From positions 118,218 through 182,217 of the forward strand of contig NZ_KB892461.1 in NCBI RefSeq assembly GCF_000373805.1: a stretch of DNA of 64,000 bases, read 5' to 3'. Shown here in pieces: positions 43,938-52,797 of this stretch. The notes beneath the pieces were generated by a model that made no database searches, was not told the DNA's origin, and saw only the letters and a list, made by a program, of their open reading frames with translations. This stretch comes from Corynebacterium pilosum DSM 20521 = CIP 103422. Lineage in GTDB: Bacteria; Actinomycetota; Actinomycetes; Mycobacteriales; Mycobacteriaceae. Made by a program: the position numbers and the translations under genes. The stretch's first letter is position 1. Each line of letters starts with the position of its first letter.

Positions 43938-44107
43938 GGTTTCTTCCACGTCCTTCCACGTGTGGTGATTATGAACGTTCGAAAGTCTACCCCCTGACAG
44001 CTTTTGTTTCGCGTGCTACCCCTGTTTTCATCAGGTTTCATCGCTTGAGAACGTCGCTTTACGACGAAATCCGCACCTACTTAATGCACACATCCATGCG
44101 TTGCGTG

Positions 44108-44113
44108 GCATGA
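44108..44113 (+). promoter_or_regulatory. Possible -10 element giving a leaderless transcript
   Basis: CATGAT lies seven bases before the ATG at 44121, with TGCACA 17 nt further upstream. No ribosome binding site precedes this ATG. Transcription would then begin at or next to the A of the ATG, a leaderless arrangement common in corynebacteria. Pattern only. Confidence 0.35.
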
Positions 44114-44120
44114 TAGGCGC

Positions 44121-45002
44121 ATGACTTTTAAAAGTGGGCGACAACTCAACCAAAACCGTGCGCGCACAGGCGGCGGGCGCGGTGGGGCCATTGCATTGGG
44201 CGGCGGCGGTATCGGCGGCCTGCTGCTAGTCGGTCTTTTCATCCTGATGGGTGGCAACCCAGGCGATCTCGGTCAGTTGACCGCCGGCAGTCCACAGCGC
44301 GCCGAAGACAACGGTTATACCCTGGAGCACTGCCAAACCACGGATGATGCCAACGAATACGCCGACTGCCGCGTGCTGGCCGCCGCTGAGTCGATCGACC
44401 AGATGTGGACTGAGCTCCTCCCCCAGCAGGCTGGCATCGAATACCAAGAACCCGGCCTGGTGGTATTCCAAGACGCGACCCAGTCCGGTTGTGGCTATGC
44501 CTCGGCTAATACCGGCCCGTTCTACTGTGGTGCGGATGGTTCGGCGTACTTCGACGTAAGTTTCTTCGACCAATTGGAGCGCCTCGGTGGCGCGAATGCG
44601 CCGCTGGCTCAGATGTATATTGTTGCCCACGAATTCGGCCACCACATCCAGAACCTGGAGGGCACCATCGGCCTGATTGATTACAACAATCCAGGCAAGG
44701 ACTCCAATGCGGTGAAGTTGGAGCTGCAGGCTGACTGCTACGCAGGCATGTGGGTCAATCGTGCCGACGAAGGCGAGAATGCGATGCTGGAGACCATCAC
44801 TCCGGAGCAGGTGCAGTCCGCCATTGACACCGCGCGTGCCGTCGGCGATGACAATATCCAGAAGCGCACCCAGGGTGAGGTCCAGCCTGACCTCTGGACG
44901 CACGGTTCCTCCCAGCAACGCCAGGATGCTTTTCTGCGCGGATACAACGAGGGCACTATGGCCGCTTGTGACTACCTAGAGACGGGCAATTACCGCGTCT
45001 AG
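44121..45002 (+). CDS. Neutral zinc metallopeptidase, membrane-anchored (YpfJ family)
   Basis: The 293-residue protein has a Gly/Arg-rich N-terminus, one membrane helix (about 24-44) and an extracytoplasmic peptidase domain with the zinc motif HEFGH at 170-174 followed by HIQNLEG. Paired cysteines (EHCQT, ADCR, SGCGYA, YCGADG) suggest disulfide bonds outside the membrane. Substrates are unknown. It is divergent from aspS and the first gene of a plus-strand series. Confidence 0.85.
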   Translation: MTFKSGRQLNQNRARTGGGRGGAIALGGGGIGGLLLVGLFILMGGNPGDLGQLTAGSPQRAEDNGYTLEHCQTTDDANEYADCRVLAAAESIDQMWTELLPQQAGIEYQEPGLVVFQDATQSGCGYASANTGPFYCGADGSAYFDVSFFDQLERLGGANAPLAQMYIVAHEFGHHIQNLEGTIGLIDYNNPGKDSNAVKLELQADCYAGMWVNRADEGENAMLETITPEQVQSAIDTARAVGDDNIQKRTQGEVQPDLWTHGSSQQRQDAFLRGYNEGTMAACDYLETGNYRV

Positions 45003-45034
45003 CACGCGCTAGTTTCCTGGGTATCCTTGGGAGC

Positions 45035-45772
45035 ATGAGTTCTTCGTCGGAAAGCACGCCCCCGCACAGATCCGTCGCCTTTCTTGCGGCGTTCAACGAT
45101 GTCGAAGGTTTCCTTCGGACCAAGTTGAGCGCGAAGAAGAGCGACGGTTTTTCTCGTATGGTCAGTTGGGCGGAGCGTGATCGCATCGTCACGCCCCAGC
45201 AGGCCGAGGATCTAAAAGAGTTCGCTGACCTGCGCAACGCGATCTCTCACGGTGCGTACAAGGATTTCACCCCGATCGCTGAGCCACTCCAAGAGACCGT
45301 TGATGCCTTGGAGCGCATTCGCGACTTGCTTCTGCATCCGCCGTTGGCCATGCAGGTGCTTCCTCACCAAGAGGTGGTCACCGTGAGCCCGGAGGATGAT
45401 ATTCGCGTCGCGCTCGAAGTGGTGCGTACGACGACGATCTCCCAGTTCCCCATCTACGACGGCAATGTCTGTACAGGGCTCTTAACGACGAACACCATTG
45501 CCCGCTGGGTTGCTGCGGACCTAGACGATAATGACCACCTAGATGCCCGAATCGTGAGCGAGGTCTTGGAGTATGCCGAAAGTTCTGACCAGGCGGTGTT
45601 CGTGCCACGCGATGTCACAGCCGGTGAGGCGCTGCACACGTTGCTGTCTCCGATGAACAATGGCGTATTGCCACGTGCTGCGGTGATTACCGAACATGGC
45701 ACGCCCCGGCAGCGGCCTTTGCGGGTGATTGGCGGCTCGGATATTAAAGCGCTGATCGACGCCTCCCAGTAA
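45035..45772 (+). CDS. HEPN-like domain fused to a CBS domain pair
   Basis: The C-terminal half (about residues 105-245) is a CBS pair (VTVSPEDDIRVALEVVRTTTISQFPIYD, then VTAGEALHTLLSPM), which usually binds adenine nucleotides. The N-terminal hundred residues are helical and contain DLRNAISHGAY: R67-x4-H72 plus Y75, a pattern seen in HEPN ribonucleases and HEPN-type proteins. The fusion suggests a nucleotide-sensing regulator, perhaps acting on RNA. This is inference from pattern; the HEPN call needs structure prediction. No membrane segments. Confidence 0.65.
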   Translation: MSSSSESTPPHRSVAFLAAFNDVEGFLRTKLSAKKSDGFSRMVSWAERDRIVTPQQAEDLKEFADLRNAISHGAYKDFTPIAEPLQETVDALERIRDLLLHPPLAMQVLPHQEVVTVSPEDDIRVALEVVRTTTISQFPIYDGNVCTGLLTTNTIARWVAADLDDNDHLDARIVSEVLEYAESSDQAVFVPRDVTAGEALHTLLSPMNNGVLPRAAVITEHGTPRQRPLRVIGGSDIKALIDASQ

Positions 45773-45787
45773 CCCCCTTGCATGTTG

Positions 45788-45816
45788 TTGTCATGTCATC
45801 TACCCTGGAATATACT
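45788..45816 (+). promoter_or_regulatory. Strong sigma-A-type promoter for the flavoenzyme pair
   Basis: TTGTCA (45788-45793) and TATACT (45811-45816) are spaced by exactly 17 nt, each one base from consensus, directly upstream of AGGAG (45826-45830) and the ATG at 45842. It is the clearest promoter by eye in the window. Confidence 0.65.
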
Positions 45817-45841
45817 TTAAATTTTAGGAGTTATAGACAAC

Positions 45842-46975
45842 ATGCAATTCGGACTTTTTACTATCGGTGACGTTACCCAAGACCCCACCACCGGCGAGAC
45901 CCCCACAGAACACGAGCGCATTAACGCCATGACGCAAATTGCGCTCAAAGCCGAGGAGGTCGGCCTTGACGTATTCGCCACTGGGCAGCACCACAATCCC
46001 CCATTCGTACCGTCGGCACCCACCACGCACCTAGCTTATATCGTAGCGCAGACGAAGAACCTGAAGCTGTCCACCGCTACCACCCTGATCACCACGACAG
46101 ATCCGGTGCGCATCGCCGAAGATTACGCCTTCTTGCAACACCTCTCGGGCGGGCGCGTCGACCTCATGATGGGGCGCGGCAACACCGGTCCGGTCTACCC
46201 ATGGTTTGGTAAAGACATCCGCCAGGGCATCCCCCTCGCCGTCGAAAATTATCACCTCCTGCGCCGCCTGTGGCGCGAAGACGTGGTGAACTGGTCCGGC
46301 AAGTTCCGTACCCCGCTGAACGGATTTACCTCCACCCCACGCCCGCTGGATGACGTTCCGCCCTTCGTCTGGCACGGCTCCATCCGCTCACCCCAGATCG
46401 CGGAACAAGCAGCCTTCTACGGTGATGGCTTCTTCCACAACAACATCTTCTGGAATAAAGAGCACACGGCCAAGATGGTGAACATCTACCGCCGCCGCTA
46501 CGAAAAGTACGGCCACGGGCGAGCTGACCAGGCCATCGTCGGCCTCGGCGGACAAGTCTATATCGCCGATACCGAAGAGCAAGCGAAGAAGGAGTTCCGC
46601 CCCTACTTCGACAACGCGCCGGTCTACGGCCACGGCCCGACGCTGGAGGAGTTCACTGAGCTGACCCCACTGACGGTGGGTACCGTGGAGCAGGTCATTG
46701 ACCGCACCATGCAGTTTGCCGACTGGGTCGGTGACTACCAGCGCCAGCTCTTCCTCGTCGACCACGCCGGCCTGCCGCTAGAGACGGTGCTGAACCAGAT
46801 CGAAATCCTGGGCACCCAGGTGGTCCCAGAGGTGCGCCGCCGCATGGAGGAACGCCGCCCCGAGCACGTCCCCAGCGAGCCACCTACTTTCGCCACCCTG
46901 CGCGAAAACCGCGACCACCCACACTTCAAGGTGAACCCCGGCCAGACTGAATCAACCGAATCAGAGGAGGAATAA
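45842..46975 (+). CDS. LLM-class flavin-dependent monooxygenase, CE1758 family
   Basis: This is a 377-residue bacterial-luciferase-like TIM barrel: QFGLFTIGDVTQDP at the N-terminus, EVGLDVFATGQHHNPPF, GRVDLMMGRGNTGPVYPWFG and WHGSIRSP. It uses reduced FMN and oxygen; the organic substrate is unknown. The next gene, five nt downstream, encodes an FMN reductase that would supply the reduced flavin, as in the C. efficiens CE1758/CE1759 pair after which the families are named. The C-terminal tail is acidic. It has its own promoter. Confidence 0.88.
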   Translation: MQFGLFTIGDVTQDPTTGETPTEHERINAMTQIALKAEEVGLDVFATGQHHNPPFVPSAPTTHLAYIVAQTKNLKLSTATTLITTTDPVRIAEDYAFLQHLSGGRVDLMMGRGNTGPVYPWFGKDIRQGIPLAVENYHLLRRLWREDVVNWSGKFRTPLNGFTSTPRPLDDVPPFVWHGSIRSPQIAEQAAFYGDGFFHNNIFWNKEHTAKMVNIYRRRYEKYGHGRADQAIVGLGGQVYIADTEEQAKKEFRPYFDNAPVYGHGPTLEEFTELTPLTVGTVEQVIDRTMQFADWVGDYQRQLFLVDHAGLPLETVLNQIEILGTQVVPEVRRRMEERRPEHVPSEPPTFATLRENRDHPHFKVNPGQTESTESEEE

Positions 46976-46980
46976 GGTTT

Positions 46981-47649
46981 ATGCGCACACTTGCAGTTGT
47001 CTCGGCAGGTTTGTCGAATCCCTCGTCGACACGTTCGGTAGCCGACGCGATCTCCAGCGCAGTCGACGCTGCCGTCAGCGCACGCGGTGAAGCCCTGGAA
47101 ATCCACACCATCGAACTACGCGAGCTAGTCAATGACCTAGCGACGGTTTTCACCACCGGCATGTCCTCGGCGCGTCTCGACGAGATCAAGAAGCTCATCT
47201 CTGCCGCCGACGGCTTGGTCGCCGTCACCCCGGTGTTCAAGGCGAGCTACTCCGGTCTGTTCAAAATGTTTTTTGACGCGCTTGACCAAGACTCGCTCAA
47301 CAGCATGCCGACGATCATTGCCGCCACCGCGGGGACTCCACGCCACTCCCTGGTGACCGAATATGCGATGCGGCCACTGTTTACCTACATGCGTGCAGTC
47401 GTTGTTCCCACGTCCCTGTTCGCCGCGACTGATGATTTCGGTGGCGAAGAGGGTGTCTCCTTCGACAAGCGAGTAGCACGTGCCGCTGGAGAGCTAGCGG
47501 ACCTCTTCGTCAGATCCGGCGACTACTCCCCAGGTTTCGGAGGAGCCACGGTGGAATCGAGCCGCAAGCCGCGCAAGACGGGCGTCGATTTGGAAGAGGA
47601 CTTGGTGGACTTTGCCGATTTGCTCCGCGGACACGACGGAAACAGTTAG
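46981..47649 (+). CDS. FMN reductase, CE1759 family
   Basis: This is a 222-residue flavodoxin-fold NAD(P)H-dependent FMN reductase: RTLAVVSAGLSNPSSTRSVAD (phosphate-binding loop), AVTPVFKASYSGLFKMFFDAL (flavin-binding YSG segment) and AATAGTPRHSL. It is predicted to feed reduced FMN to the adjacent monooxygenase. A C-terminal extension of about 40 residues is basic then acidic. Its ribosome binding site is within the GAGGAGGAA tail of the previous gene. Confidence 0.88.
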   Translation: MRTLAVVSAGLSNPSSTRSVADAISSAVDAAVSARGEALEIHTIELRELVNDLATVFTTGMSSARLDEIKKLISAADGLVAVTPVFKASYSGLFKMFFDALDQDSLNSMPTIIAATAGTPRHSLVTEYAMRPLFTYMRAVVVPTSLFAATDDFGGEEGVSFDKRVARAAGELADLFVRSGDYSPGFGGATVESSRKPRKTGVDLEEDLVDFADLLRGHDGNS

Positions 47650-47729
47650 CTCAGTCACAAATCGGTAGAATATCGGGCACGGCATTAGAGCCGAGTTAAA
47701 GATCCACAACTCTTAATCCGAGGAGCATT

Positions 47730-49148
47730 ATGGCAGCCGCGAGCATCAGTGTGATGGACCTTTTCACAGTGGGAATTGGCCCATCGTCTTCCCACACAGT
47801 CGGACCGATGCGAGCGGCCCACGCCTTCGTCGACAAGCTTGATGCTTTCCCCTCACGCGTGCGCGTTACCCTGCGCGGATCCCTTGCGGCCACAGGCGTG
47901 GGTCATGGCACCGATCGCGCGGCTCTGCTCGGGCTTGTCGGCTACACCCCCACCACCGTGACTCCCGATGTAGAGCCCGTCCTGGGCACCGCCATCGCCG
48001 CCAGCGGCACCATCTCTGGGCCTGCTGGAACTCTCACGTACAGCTTGATCTTCGACCCCGCGCCCGTGCCCGAACATCCCAACTGCATCATCTTCGATGC
48101 CTATGCAGACGACGGCTCGGTGATCGTTGAAGGCGTCGAATACTTCTCTGTTGGCGGCGGCTTCATCCAAGACCGTGCGTCGCTGGAGGCCCAGTCCGCG
48201 CGAGGACCGCTACCGTCAGGCGCAGCAACCGTCCGCGAGGAGCCGACCGTCACCTACCCATTCGGTAGCTCCGCGGAACTGCTTGAGCGTTGCGACGCGG
48301 CCACGTGCTCTATCGCAGAACTCATGGCCCACAACGAGGCCACTATCCACGCTGATCAAGGAGGCTGGGAGGCCGTCGCCACACACCTCGACTTAGTGTG
48401 GGACACCATGCAGGAATGCGTGGCTGCCGGTACAGAGGCTGAGGGGGAGCTGCCTGGCGGGCTGGGCGTGCGCAGGCGCGCACCGCAGCTTCGCGACCGC
48501 ATCACGACGCAAAGCGGGCCGCAGAGTGCAGCGGGCCTTGACGCCATGGAATGGGTGAACCTCTACGCCCTTGCGGTCAACGAGGAAAACGCAGCGGGCG
48601 GACGTGTGGTCACCGCGCCCACCAACGGTGCAGCGGGGATCATTCCAGCGGTCATGCACTACTGCCGCGACTTCACCGAGAACTTCGACCAGCAGCGCGC
48701 GCGAGAGTTTCTGCTCACCGCGGGTGCGGTCGGGGCGATCATTAAGACCAACGCTTCGATCTCTGGGGCTGAGGTTGGCTGCCAGGGTGAAGTGGGGTCC
48801 GCATCGGCGATGGCGGCGGCAGGCATGTGCGCGCTTCTTGGCGGGACCCCGGCGCAGATCGAAAACGCCGCAGAGATCGCGCTGGAGCACAACCTTGGGC
48901 TGACCTGCGATCCTGTAGGCGGACTCGTGCAAATCCCGTGCATTGAGCGCAACGCGATCGGCGCCATCAAAGCGATCAATGCGGCACGCCTCGCCCGCTT
49001 GGGTGATGGCACCAACAGGGTCACGCTCGACGATGTCATCGAAACCATGGCCGCCACCGGCCGCGACATGTCGACCAAATACAAAGAAACCGCAACCGGT
49101 GGCTTGGCCACTCAGTTGGGTTTCCCTGTCAATATCACCGAATGCTAA
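47730..49148 (+). CDS. sdaA: L-serine ammonia-lyase, single-chain iron-sulfur type
   Basis: SdaA deaminates serine to pyruvate with a [4Fe-4S] cluster. The 472-residue protein has the regulatory beta domain first ([23 protein letters not shown]) and the catalytic alpha domain with cluster cysteines in [22 protein letters not shown] and [11 protein letters not shown]. The ATG at 47730 follows CGAGGAG. It converges with hisS with only 18 nt between the stops. Confidence 0.95.
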   Translation: MAAASISVMDLFTVGIGPSSSHTVGPMRAAHAFVDKLDAFPSRVRVTLRGSLAATGVGHGTDRAALLGLVGYTPTTVTPDVEPVLGTAIAASGTISGPAGTLTYSLIFDPAPVPEHPNCIIFDAYADDGSVIVEGVEYFSVGGGFIQDRASLEAQSARGPLPSGAATVREEPTVTYPFGSSAELLERCDAATCSIAELMAHNEATIHADQGGWEAVATHLDLVWDTMQECVAAGTEAEGELPGGLGVRRRAPQLRDRITTQSGPQSAAGLDAMEWVNLYALAVNEENAAGGRVVTAPTNGAAGIIPAVMHYCRDFTENFDQQRAREFLLTAGAVGAIIKTNASISGAEVGCQGEVGSASAMAAAGMCALLGGTPAQIENAAEIALEHNLGLTCDPVGGLVQIPCIERNAIGAIKAINAARLARLGDGTNRVTLDDVIETMAATGRDMSTKYKETATGGLATQLGFPVNITEC

Positions 49149-49166
49149 TCGACGAACACTCCGGCT

Positions 49167-50456
49167 TTAAGCAGCCAGAGCAGCGCGCAGAGCCGTCACC
49201 ACTTCGTCCAGCTCTACCGGCTGCTGCGACTGGTCAGACATGTTCTTGATGGAGACCTGGCCTTCTTCCAGCTCGCGGTCGCCAAGCACCAAAGCAAATG
49301 CTGCTCCTGCGCGATCGGCGCCCTTCATCCCGCCCTTGAGGCCGCGCTCCCCGTACACCATGTCGGCGGAGATTCCAGCGGCGCGCAGCTGATTGATCAG
49401 CAGGCTCATCCGACGTTTCGCCGCCTCGCCCAGTGCTACGCCGTACACGTCGACACGACGTTCCACGCCATCGAGGGTGATTCCCTCAGCTTCGAGGGCC
49501 AAGACGGTGCGGTCAACGCCTAGGCCATAGCCGATGCCCGAGAGGTCCTGGCCGCCGATTTGCGCCATCAGGCCGTCGTAACGCCCGCCGCCACCGATGC
49601 CGGACTGTGCGCCAAGGCCGTCGTGGACGAACTCGAAGGTGGTCTTCGTGTAGTAATCCAGGCCACGCACCATGCGCGGGTTGATCGTGTAGGCGATCCC
49701 CATGTCATCGAGCGTGCCAGTCACGGTCTCGAAGTGTTCCTGGGTATTCGCGTCTAGGTGGTCCAGCATCAGGGGTGCCTCGGCCGTCATCTCTTGTACC
49801 TCTGGGCGCTTATCATCCAGCACGCGCAGCGGGTTGATTTCAGCGCGGTGGCGGGTCTCGTCGTCAAGCGGAAGCTTGAACAAGAACTCCTGCAGCTTCT
49901 CGCGGTAGGCCGGGCGGCAGTTATTATCGCCCAAGCTGGTCAGCTCCAGACGGAATTCCTTCAAGCCAAGCGCGCGGTAGGACCGGTCGGCCAAAGCGAT
50001 GACCTCAGCATCCAGCAGTGGGTCATCCACGCCGATTGCCTCGATGCCCACCTGCTGCAGCTGGCGATAGCGGCCGGCCTGCGGGCGCTCGTAGCGGAAA
50101 AACGGGCCGTAGTAGTTCAACTTCACGGGCAGGTGCCCGCGGTCTAGGTTGTGCTGGATGACCGAGCGCATTACACCCGCTGTCCCCTCGGGACGCAGGG
50201 TGACAGATCGATCGCCGCGATCGGCGAACGTGTACATTTCCTTACTCACCACGTCGGTGGACTCGCCGACACCGCGGGCGAACAAGGTGGTGTCCTCAAA
50301 GATCGGCAGCTCGATGTGCTGGTAGCCGGCCAGATGCGCCTGGCGCACCATTTCGTCACGGACGCGCAAGAACGTCGCAGAGGCCGGTGGCACATAATCG
50401 GGCACGCCCTTGGGCGCGGATAGTGCCTGGAACTTGTCGGTCTTTTTGTTAGTCAC
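49167..50456 (-). CDS. hisS: Histidyl-tRNA synthetase
   Basis: This is a 429-residue class II HisRS with [16 protein letters not shown] at the N-terminus, motif 2 [16 protein letters not shown], the histidine-specific [13 protein letters not shown] and the C-terminal anticodon domain. I chose the GTG at 50456 (VTNKKTDKF), the point where homology starts. The frame is open up to 50702 but that part lies in the MBL hydrolase gene. The ribosome binding site is weak. Confidence 0.94.
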   Translation of the reverse strand: MTNKKTDKFQALSAPKGVPDYVPPASATFLRVRDEMVRQAHLAGYQHIELPIFEDTTLFARGVGESTDVVSKEMYTFADRGDRSVTLRPEGTAGVMRSVIQHNLDRGHLPVKLNYYGPFFRYERPQAGRYRQLQQVGIEAIGVDDPLLDAEVIALADRSYRALGLKEFRLELTSLGDNNCRPAYREKLQEFLFKLPLDDETRHRAEINPLRVLDDKRPEVQEMTAEAPLMLDHLDANTQEHFETVTGTLDDMGIAYTINPRMVRGLDYYTKTTFEFVHDGLGAQSGIGGGGRYDGLMAQIGGQDLSGIGYGLGVDRTVLALEAEGITLDGVERRVDVYGVALGEAAKRRMSLLINQLRAAGISADMVYGERGLKGGMKGADRAGAAFALVLGDRELEEGQVSIKNMSDQSQQPVELDEVVTALRAALAA

Positions 50457-50475
50457 AACCGGACATCTTAGTACC

Positions 50476-51129
50476 TCACTGCGGGTACTTCTGCTTTGCC
50501 ATCCGAAGATACGGATTGGAGGTGCGTTCCATGCGCATCGTCGTGGTCGGGCCGTGCCCAGGAAGTACGTCCAGATCGTCGGAAAGCGACCAGACGGGAC
50601 CTGCCAGCGAGCGATCCATCGCATCCGGGTCTGAGCGGTCCAAATCAGTGCGGCCGATCGTTCCACGGAAGAGAACATCGCCGCTGAAGCAGGCCTCATC
50701 ATGGATCAGCAATACGCTGCCCGGAGAATGCCCCGGGGCATGAGCCACGCGCACGCTGAAGCCGGCGTGCATAACCGTCTCGCCATCGACGAAATAGCGC
50801 AGCTCCTCGATGGGCACCATATTCTTCGCATCGAAGAGCAATTTGCTCTGCTCGGACACGCCATCGCCGGCAGCCAGCATGTACTCGTCCTCGGGGTGAA
50901 TGTAGACAGGCACGTTATGCCTCTTCGCCAGCGCCCCGGCATCACGCGTGTGGTCGAGGTGGCCATGCGTGAGATAGACCGCCTCCAGCGCCACGGCCTG
51001 CTCACGCAGGTATGCCTCCACCTTCTCTTGGGTGTGCATCCCCGGATCCACCACCACCGCAGCCCCGTCGCCGGTGACGACATAGCAGTTGGTCTTGTAC
51101 GGGCCTGCAGCAAAACCGGCAATATTCAT
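50476..51129 (-). CDS. MBL-fold hydrolase (glyoxalase II-like)
   Basis: This is a 217-residue metallo-beta-lactamase-fold protein with [10 protein letters not shown] (the HxHxDH metal motif), the third metal site APGHSPGSV and the bridging Asp in CFSGDVLF. It resembles hydroxyacylglutathione-hydrolase-like enzymes; since corynebacteria use mycothiol, the natural thioester may be a mycothiol derivative (inference). I chose the ATG at 51129, eight nt after AGGA; ATG 51138 or TTG 51147 are alternatives. It sits next to hisS, as in related genomes. Confidence 0.87.
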   Translation of the reverse strand: MNIAGFAAGPYKTNCYVVTGDGAAVVVDPGMHTQEKVEAYLREQAVALEAVYLTHGHLDHTRDAGALAKRHNVPVYIHPEDEYMLAAGDGVSEQSKLLFDAKNMVPIEELRYFVDGETVMHAGFSVRVAHAPGHSPGSVLLIHDEACFSGDVLFRGTIGRTDLDRSDPDAMDRSLAGPVWSLSDDLDVLPGHGPTTTMRMERTSNPYLRMAKQKYPQ

Positions 51130-51163
51130 GTGGGTCATCCTAGCCAACAGTGGGCGCAGAAAG

Positions 51164-51207
51164 CTTAACGACGATGACCCCTACCGGGCGGGGCCATCGT
51201 CGTTAAG
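51164..51207 (-). terminator. Terminator after tpx
   Basis: CTTAACGACGATG (51164-51176) pairs perfectly with CATCGTCGTTAAG (51195-51207), extended inward by ACCCC/GGGG. On the minus strand it follows the tpx stop by 13 nt, with TTTTTT before the stem and CTTTCTG after it. Both arms contain the CTTAACGACGA form of the repeated word described in the findings. Confidence 0.6.
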
Positions 51208-51220
51208 TAAAAAAGGTGGG

Positions 51221-51721
51221 TTACTTCAGGGCATCGATTGCCGCGTCGTAATCCGGTTCGTTGGTGATCTCGTCGACAAGCTGGGTGTAAATGACCTTGT
51301 GGTCAGCGTCGGTGACAACTACCGAGCGCGACAGCAGGCCCTCCAGCGGCGAACCCTGCAGGGTCACGCCGAAATCATCACCGAAAGAGGAGCGGAAAGC
51401 CGAACCGGTGGTGACGTTGTCCACGCCGTTCTCCTCGAGGAAACGGTCATGCGCGAAAGGCAGGTCCTTAGAAACGTTGAGCACGACGGTGTCCTCGCCC
51501 AGGTCCTGGGCGCGCTTGTTGAACTCGCGAACGGAGTTAGCGCACACGCCGGTATCCAGGGATGGGAAAATGTTCAGAACAAGGCGCTTGCCCTGGTAAT
51601 CCTCGTCGGTCACCGCCGAAAGATCGGTGCCGACAAGTTCGAAAGATGGAAGCTGGTCGCCCTTGTCTGGGAGCTCGCTAGCAGTGGTTGTAGGTGCAGA
51701 ATCAAAAGTAACGTTTGCCAT
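51221..51721 (-). CDS. tpx: Thiol peroxidase (Tpx), lacking the usual resolving cysteine
   Basis: Tpx reduces peroxides with a peroxidatic Cys. The 166-residue protein has [15 protein letters not shown] with the peroxidatic Cys60. At the position of the resolving cysteine (Cys95 in E. coli, RFC) it has Leu95 (HDRFLEEN), and Cys60 is the only cysteine in the protein. It must therefore use an external thiol such as mycothiol/mycoredoxin or another protein (inference). The ATG at 51721 gives [10 protein letters not shown]; the frame upstream lacks homology. It is divergent from the cyclophilin gene. Confidence 0.92.
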   Translation of the reverse strand: MANVTFDSAPTTTASELPDKGDQLPSFELVGTDLSAVTDEDYQGKRLVLNIFPSLDTGVCANSVREFNKRAQDLGEDTVVLNVSKDLPFAHDRFLEENGVDNVTTGSAFRSSFGDDFGVTLQGSPLEGLLSRSVVVTDADHKVIYTQLVDEITNEPDYDAAIDALK

Positions 51722-51857
51722 GGGCCCCACTGTAGTGACGCAGCTCGCACTTCGCCACGACGATAACGGGCACTCCTGCTCCTCTCGCCCACGTGGGGAA
51801 GTAAAGTGGTGCATAAGTTTCACTTTTGTCCCACGAATCGAGCGAGGTTTACCCTAG

Positions 51858-52736
51858 GTGAGCAATAACAAACAGCGAGGCAAGGACGCCCTCAAAGAAC
51901 TTGAAGGCGCGCTGAATTCTCGCGACCGGAAAGAGAAGACCCAGCCGCTGACCGTCGTTGTTATCGCTGCCGTAGTTTTAGTGGCGATCGTCGGAGGCAT
52001 CTACTGGGCCGCCACCTACGACAACGAAGACGAAGAAGTAGTCGCAGAAGACCAGGCAACCAGCACCGAGTCCACCGACCAAGCGGACCCGCTGGCCAAC
52101 TTCGAGCCACTGGCCACCGAACGCGCAGAAGCCCTGCCAGCGACCGTGACCTGTACCTACGAGGAGACCGGCGATCCTGCGCGCGATGTGGGACTGCCTG
52201 AAGGCGAAAACATTTCCACCGAGGGCACCGTGACCGTGGAGCTAGACACCACCGCTGGACCAATCGGCATGGAGCTTGACCGCAGCGTGGCGCCATGCAC
52301 CGTCAATGCGATTGAACACCTGGCCGACAATGACTACTACGACGACACGATCTGCCACCGCCTGACCACCAGCGATTCCCTCAAGGTGCTCCAGTGCGGT
52401 GACCCTTCTGGCACCGGTTCCGGCGGCCCGGGCTTCCAGTTCGCTAACGAATACCCCACCGACGAGGCAGCGGACACCTCCACCCCAGTCATCTATGAGC
52501 GCGGCACCATTGCCATGGCCAACGCAGGCCCTGACACCAACGGCTCCCAGTTCTTCCTGAACTACGGCGACGGCGGCCTGCCACCGATGTACACCTACTT
52601 CGGCCAGATCACCGACGAAGGACTGGCAACACTTGACTCCATCGCAGAAACCGGACTCGAGGCCGAAGCGGCTCCGACCGGTGACGGCGCCCCAGCCGAA
52701 GAAGTACGCATTAACTCGGCAACCGTCGTCGAGTAA
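51858..52736 (+). CDS. Membrane-anchored cyclophilin-type peptidyl-prolyl isomerase
   Basis: This is a 292-residue protein with a short charged cytosolic N-terminus, one membrane helix (about 31-51), an acidic Thr/Ser-rich linker and a cyclophilin domain outside the cell (CHRLTTSDSLKVLQCGDP, GGPGFQFANEYP, IAMANAGPDTNGSQFF). It likely helps fold secreted proteins. The start is GTG at 51858 with GAGG about 13 nt upstream. It is followed by a strong terminator. It lies between tpx (divergent) and the small secreted protein gene. Confidence 0.88.
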   Translation: MSNNKQRGKDALKELEGALNSRDRKEKTQPLTVVVIAAVVLVAIVGGIYWAATYDNEDEEVVAEDQATSTESTDQADPLANFEPLATERAEALPATVTCTYEETGDPARDVGLPEGENISTEGTVTVELDTTAGPIGMELDRSVAPCTVNAIEHLADNDYYDDTICHRLTTSDSLKVLQCGDPSGTGSGGPGFQFANEYPTDEAADTSTPVIYERGTIAMANAGPDTNGSQFFLNYGDGGLPPMYTYFGQITDEGLATLDSIAETGLEAEAAPTGDGAPAEEVRINSATVVE

Positions 52737-52755
52737 TTACTGACGGTCGTTCACA

Positions 52756-52797
52756 GTTCCTACCCCCTAAATCAGGGGGAGGAACTTTTTCTTTTTA
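52756..52797 (+). terminator. Strong intrinsic terminator after the cyclophilin gene
   Basis: GTTCCT-A-CCCCCT (52756-52768) pairs with AGGGGGAGGAAC (52774-52785) around a five-base loop, with one bulged A. TTTTTCTTTTT follows at once (52786 onward). It starts 19 nt after the stop codon. Confidence 0.9.

Noticed and set aside
43973..43980. GAACGTTC palindrome near aspS, considered as a LexA box
   Set aside because: It lacks the four-base spacer of the actinobacterial SOS box (CGAAC-N4-GTTCG).
50457..50702. N-terminal extension of hisS
   Set aside because: The open frame lies inside the MBL hydrolase gene and shows no aminoacyl-tRNA synthetase features.
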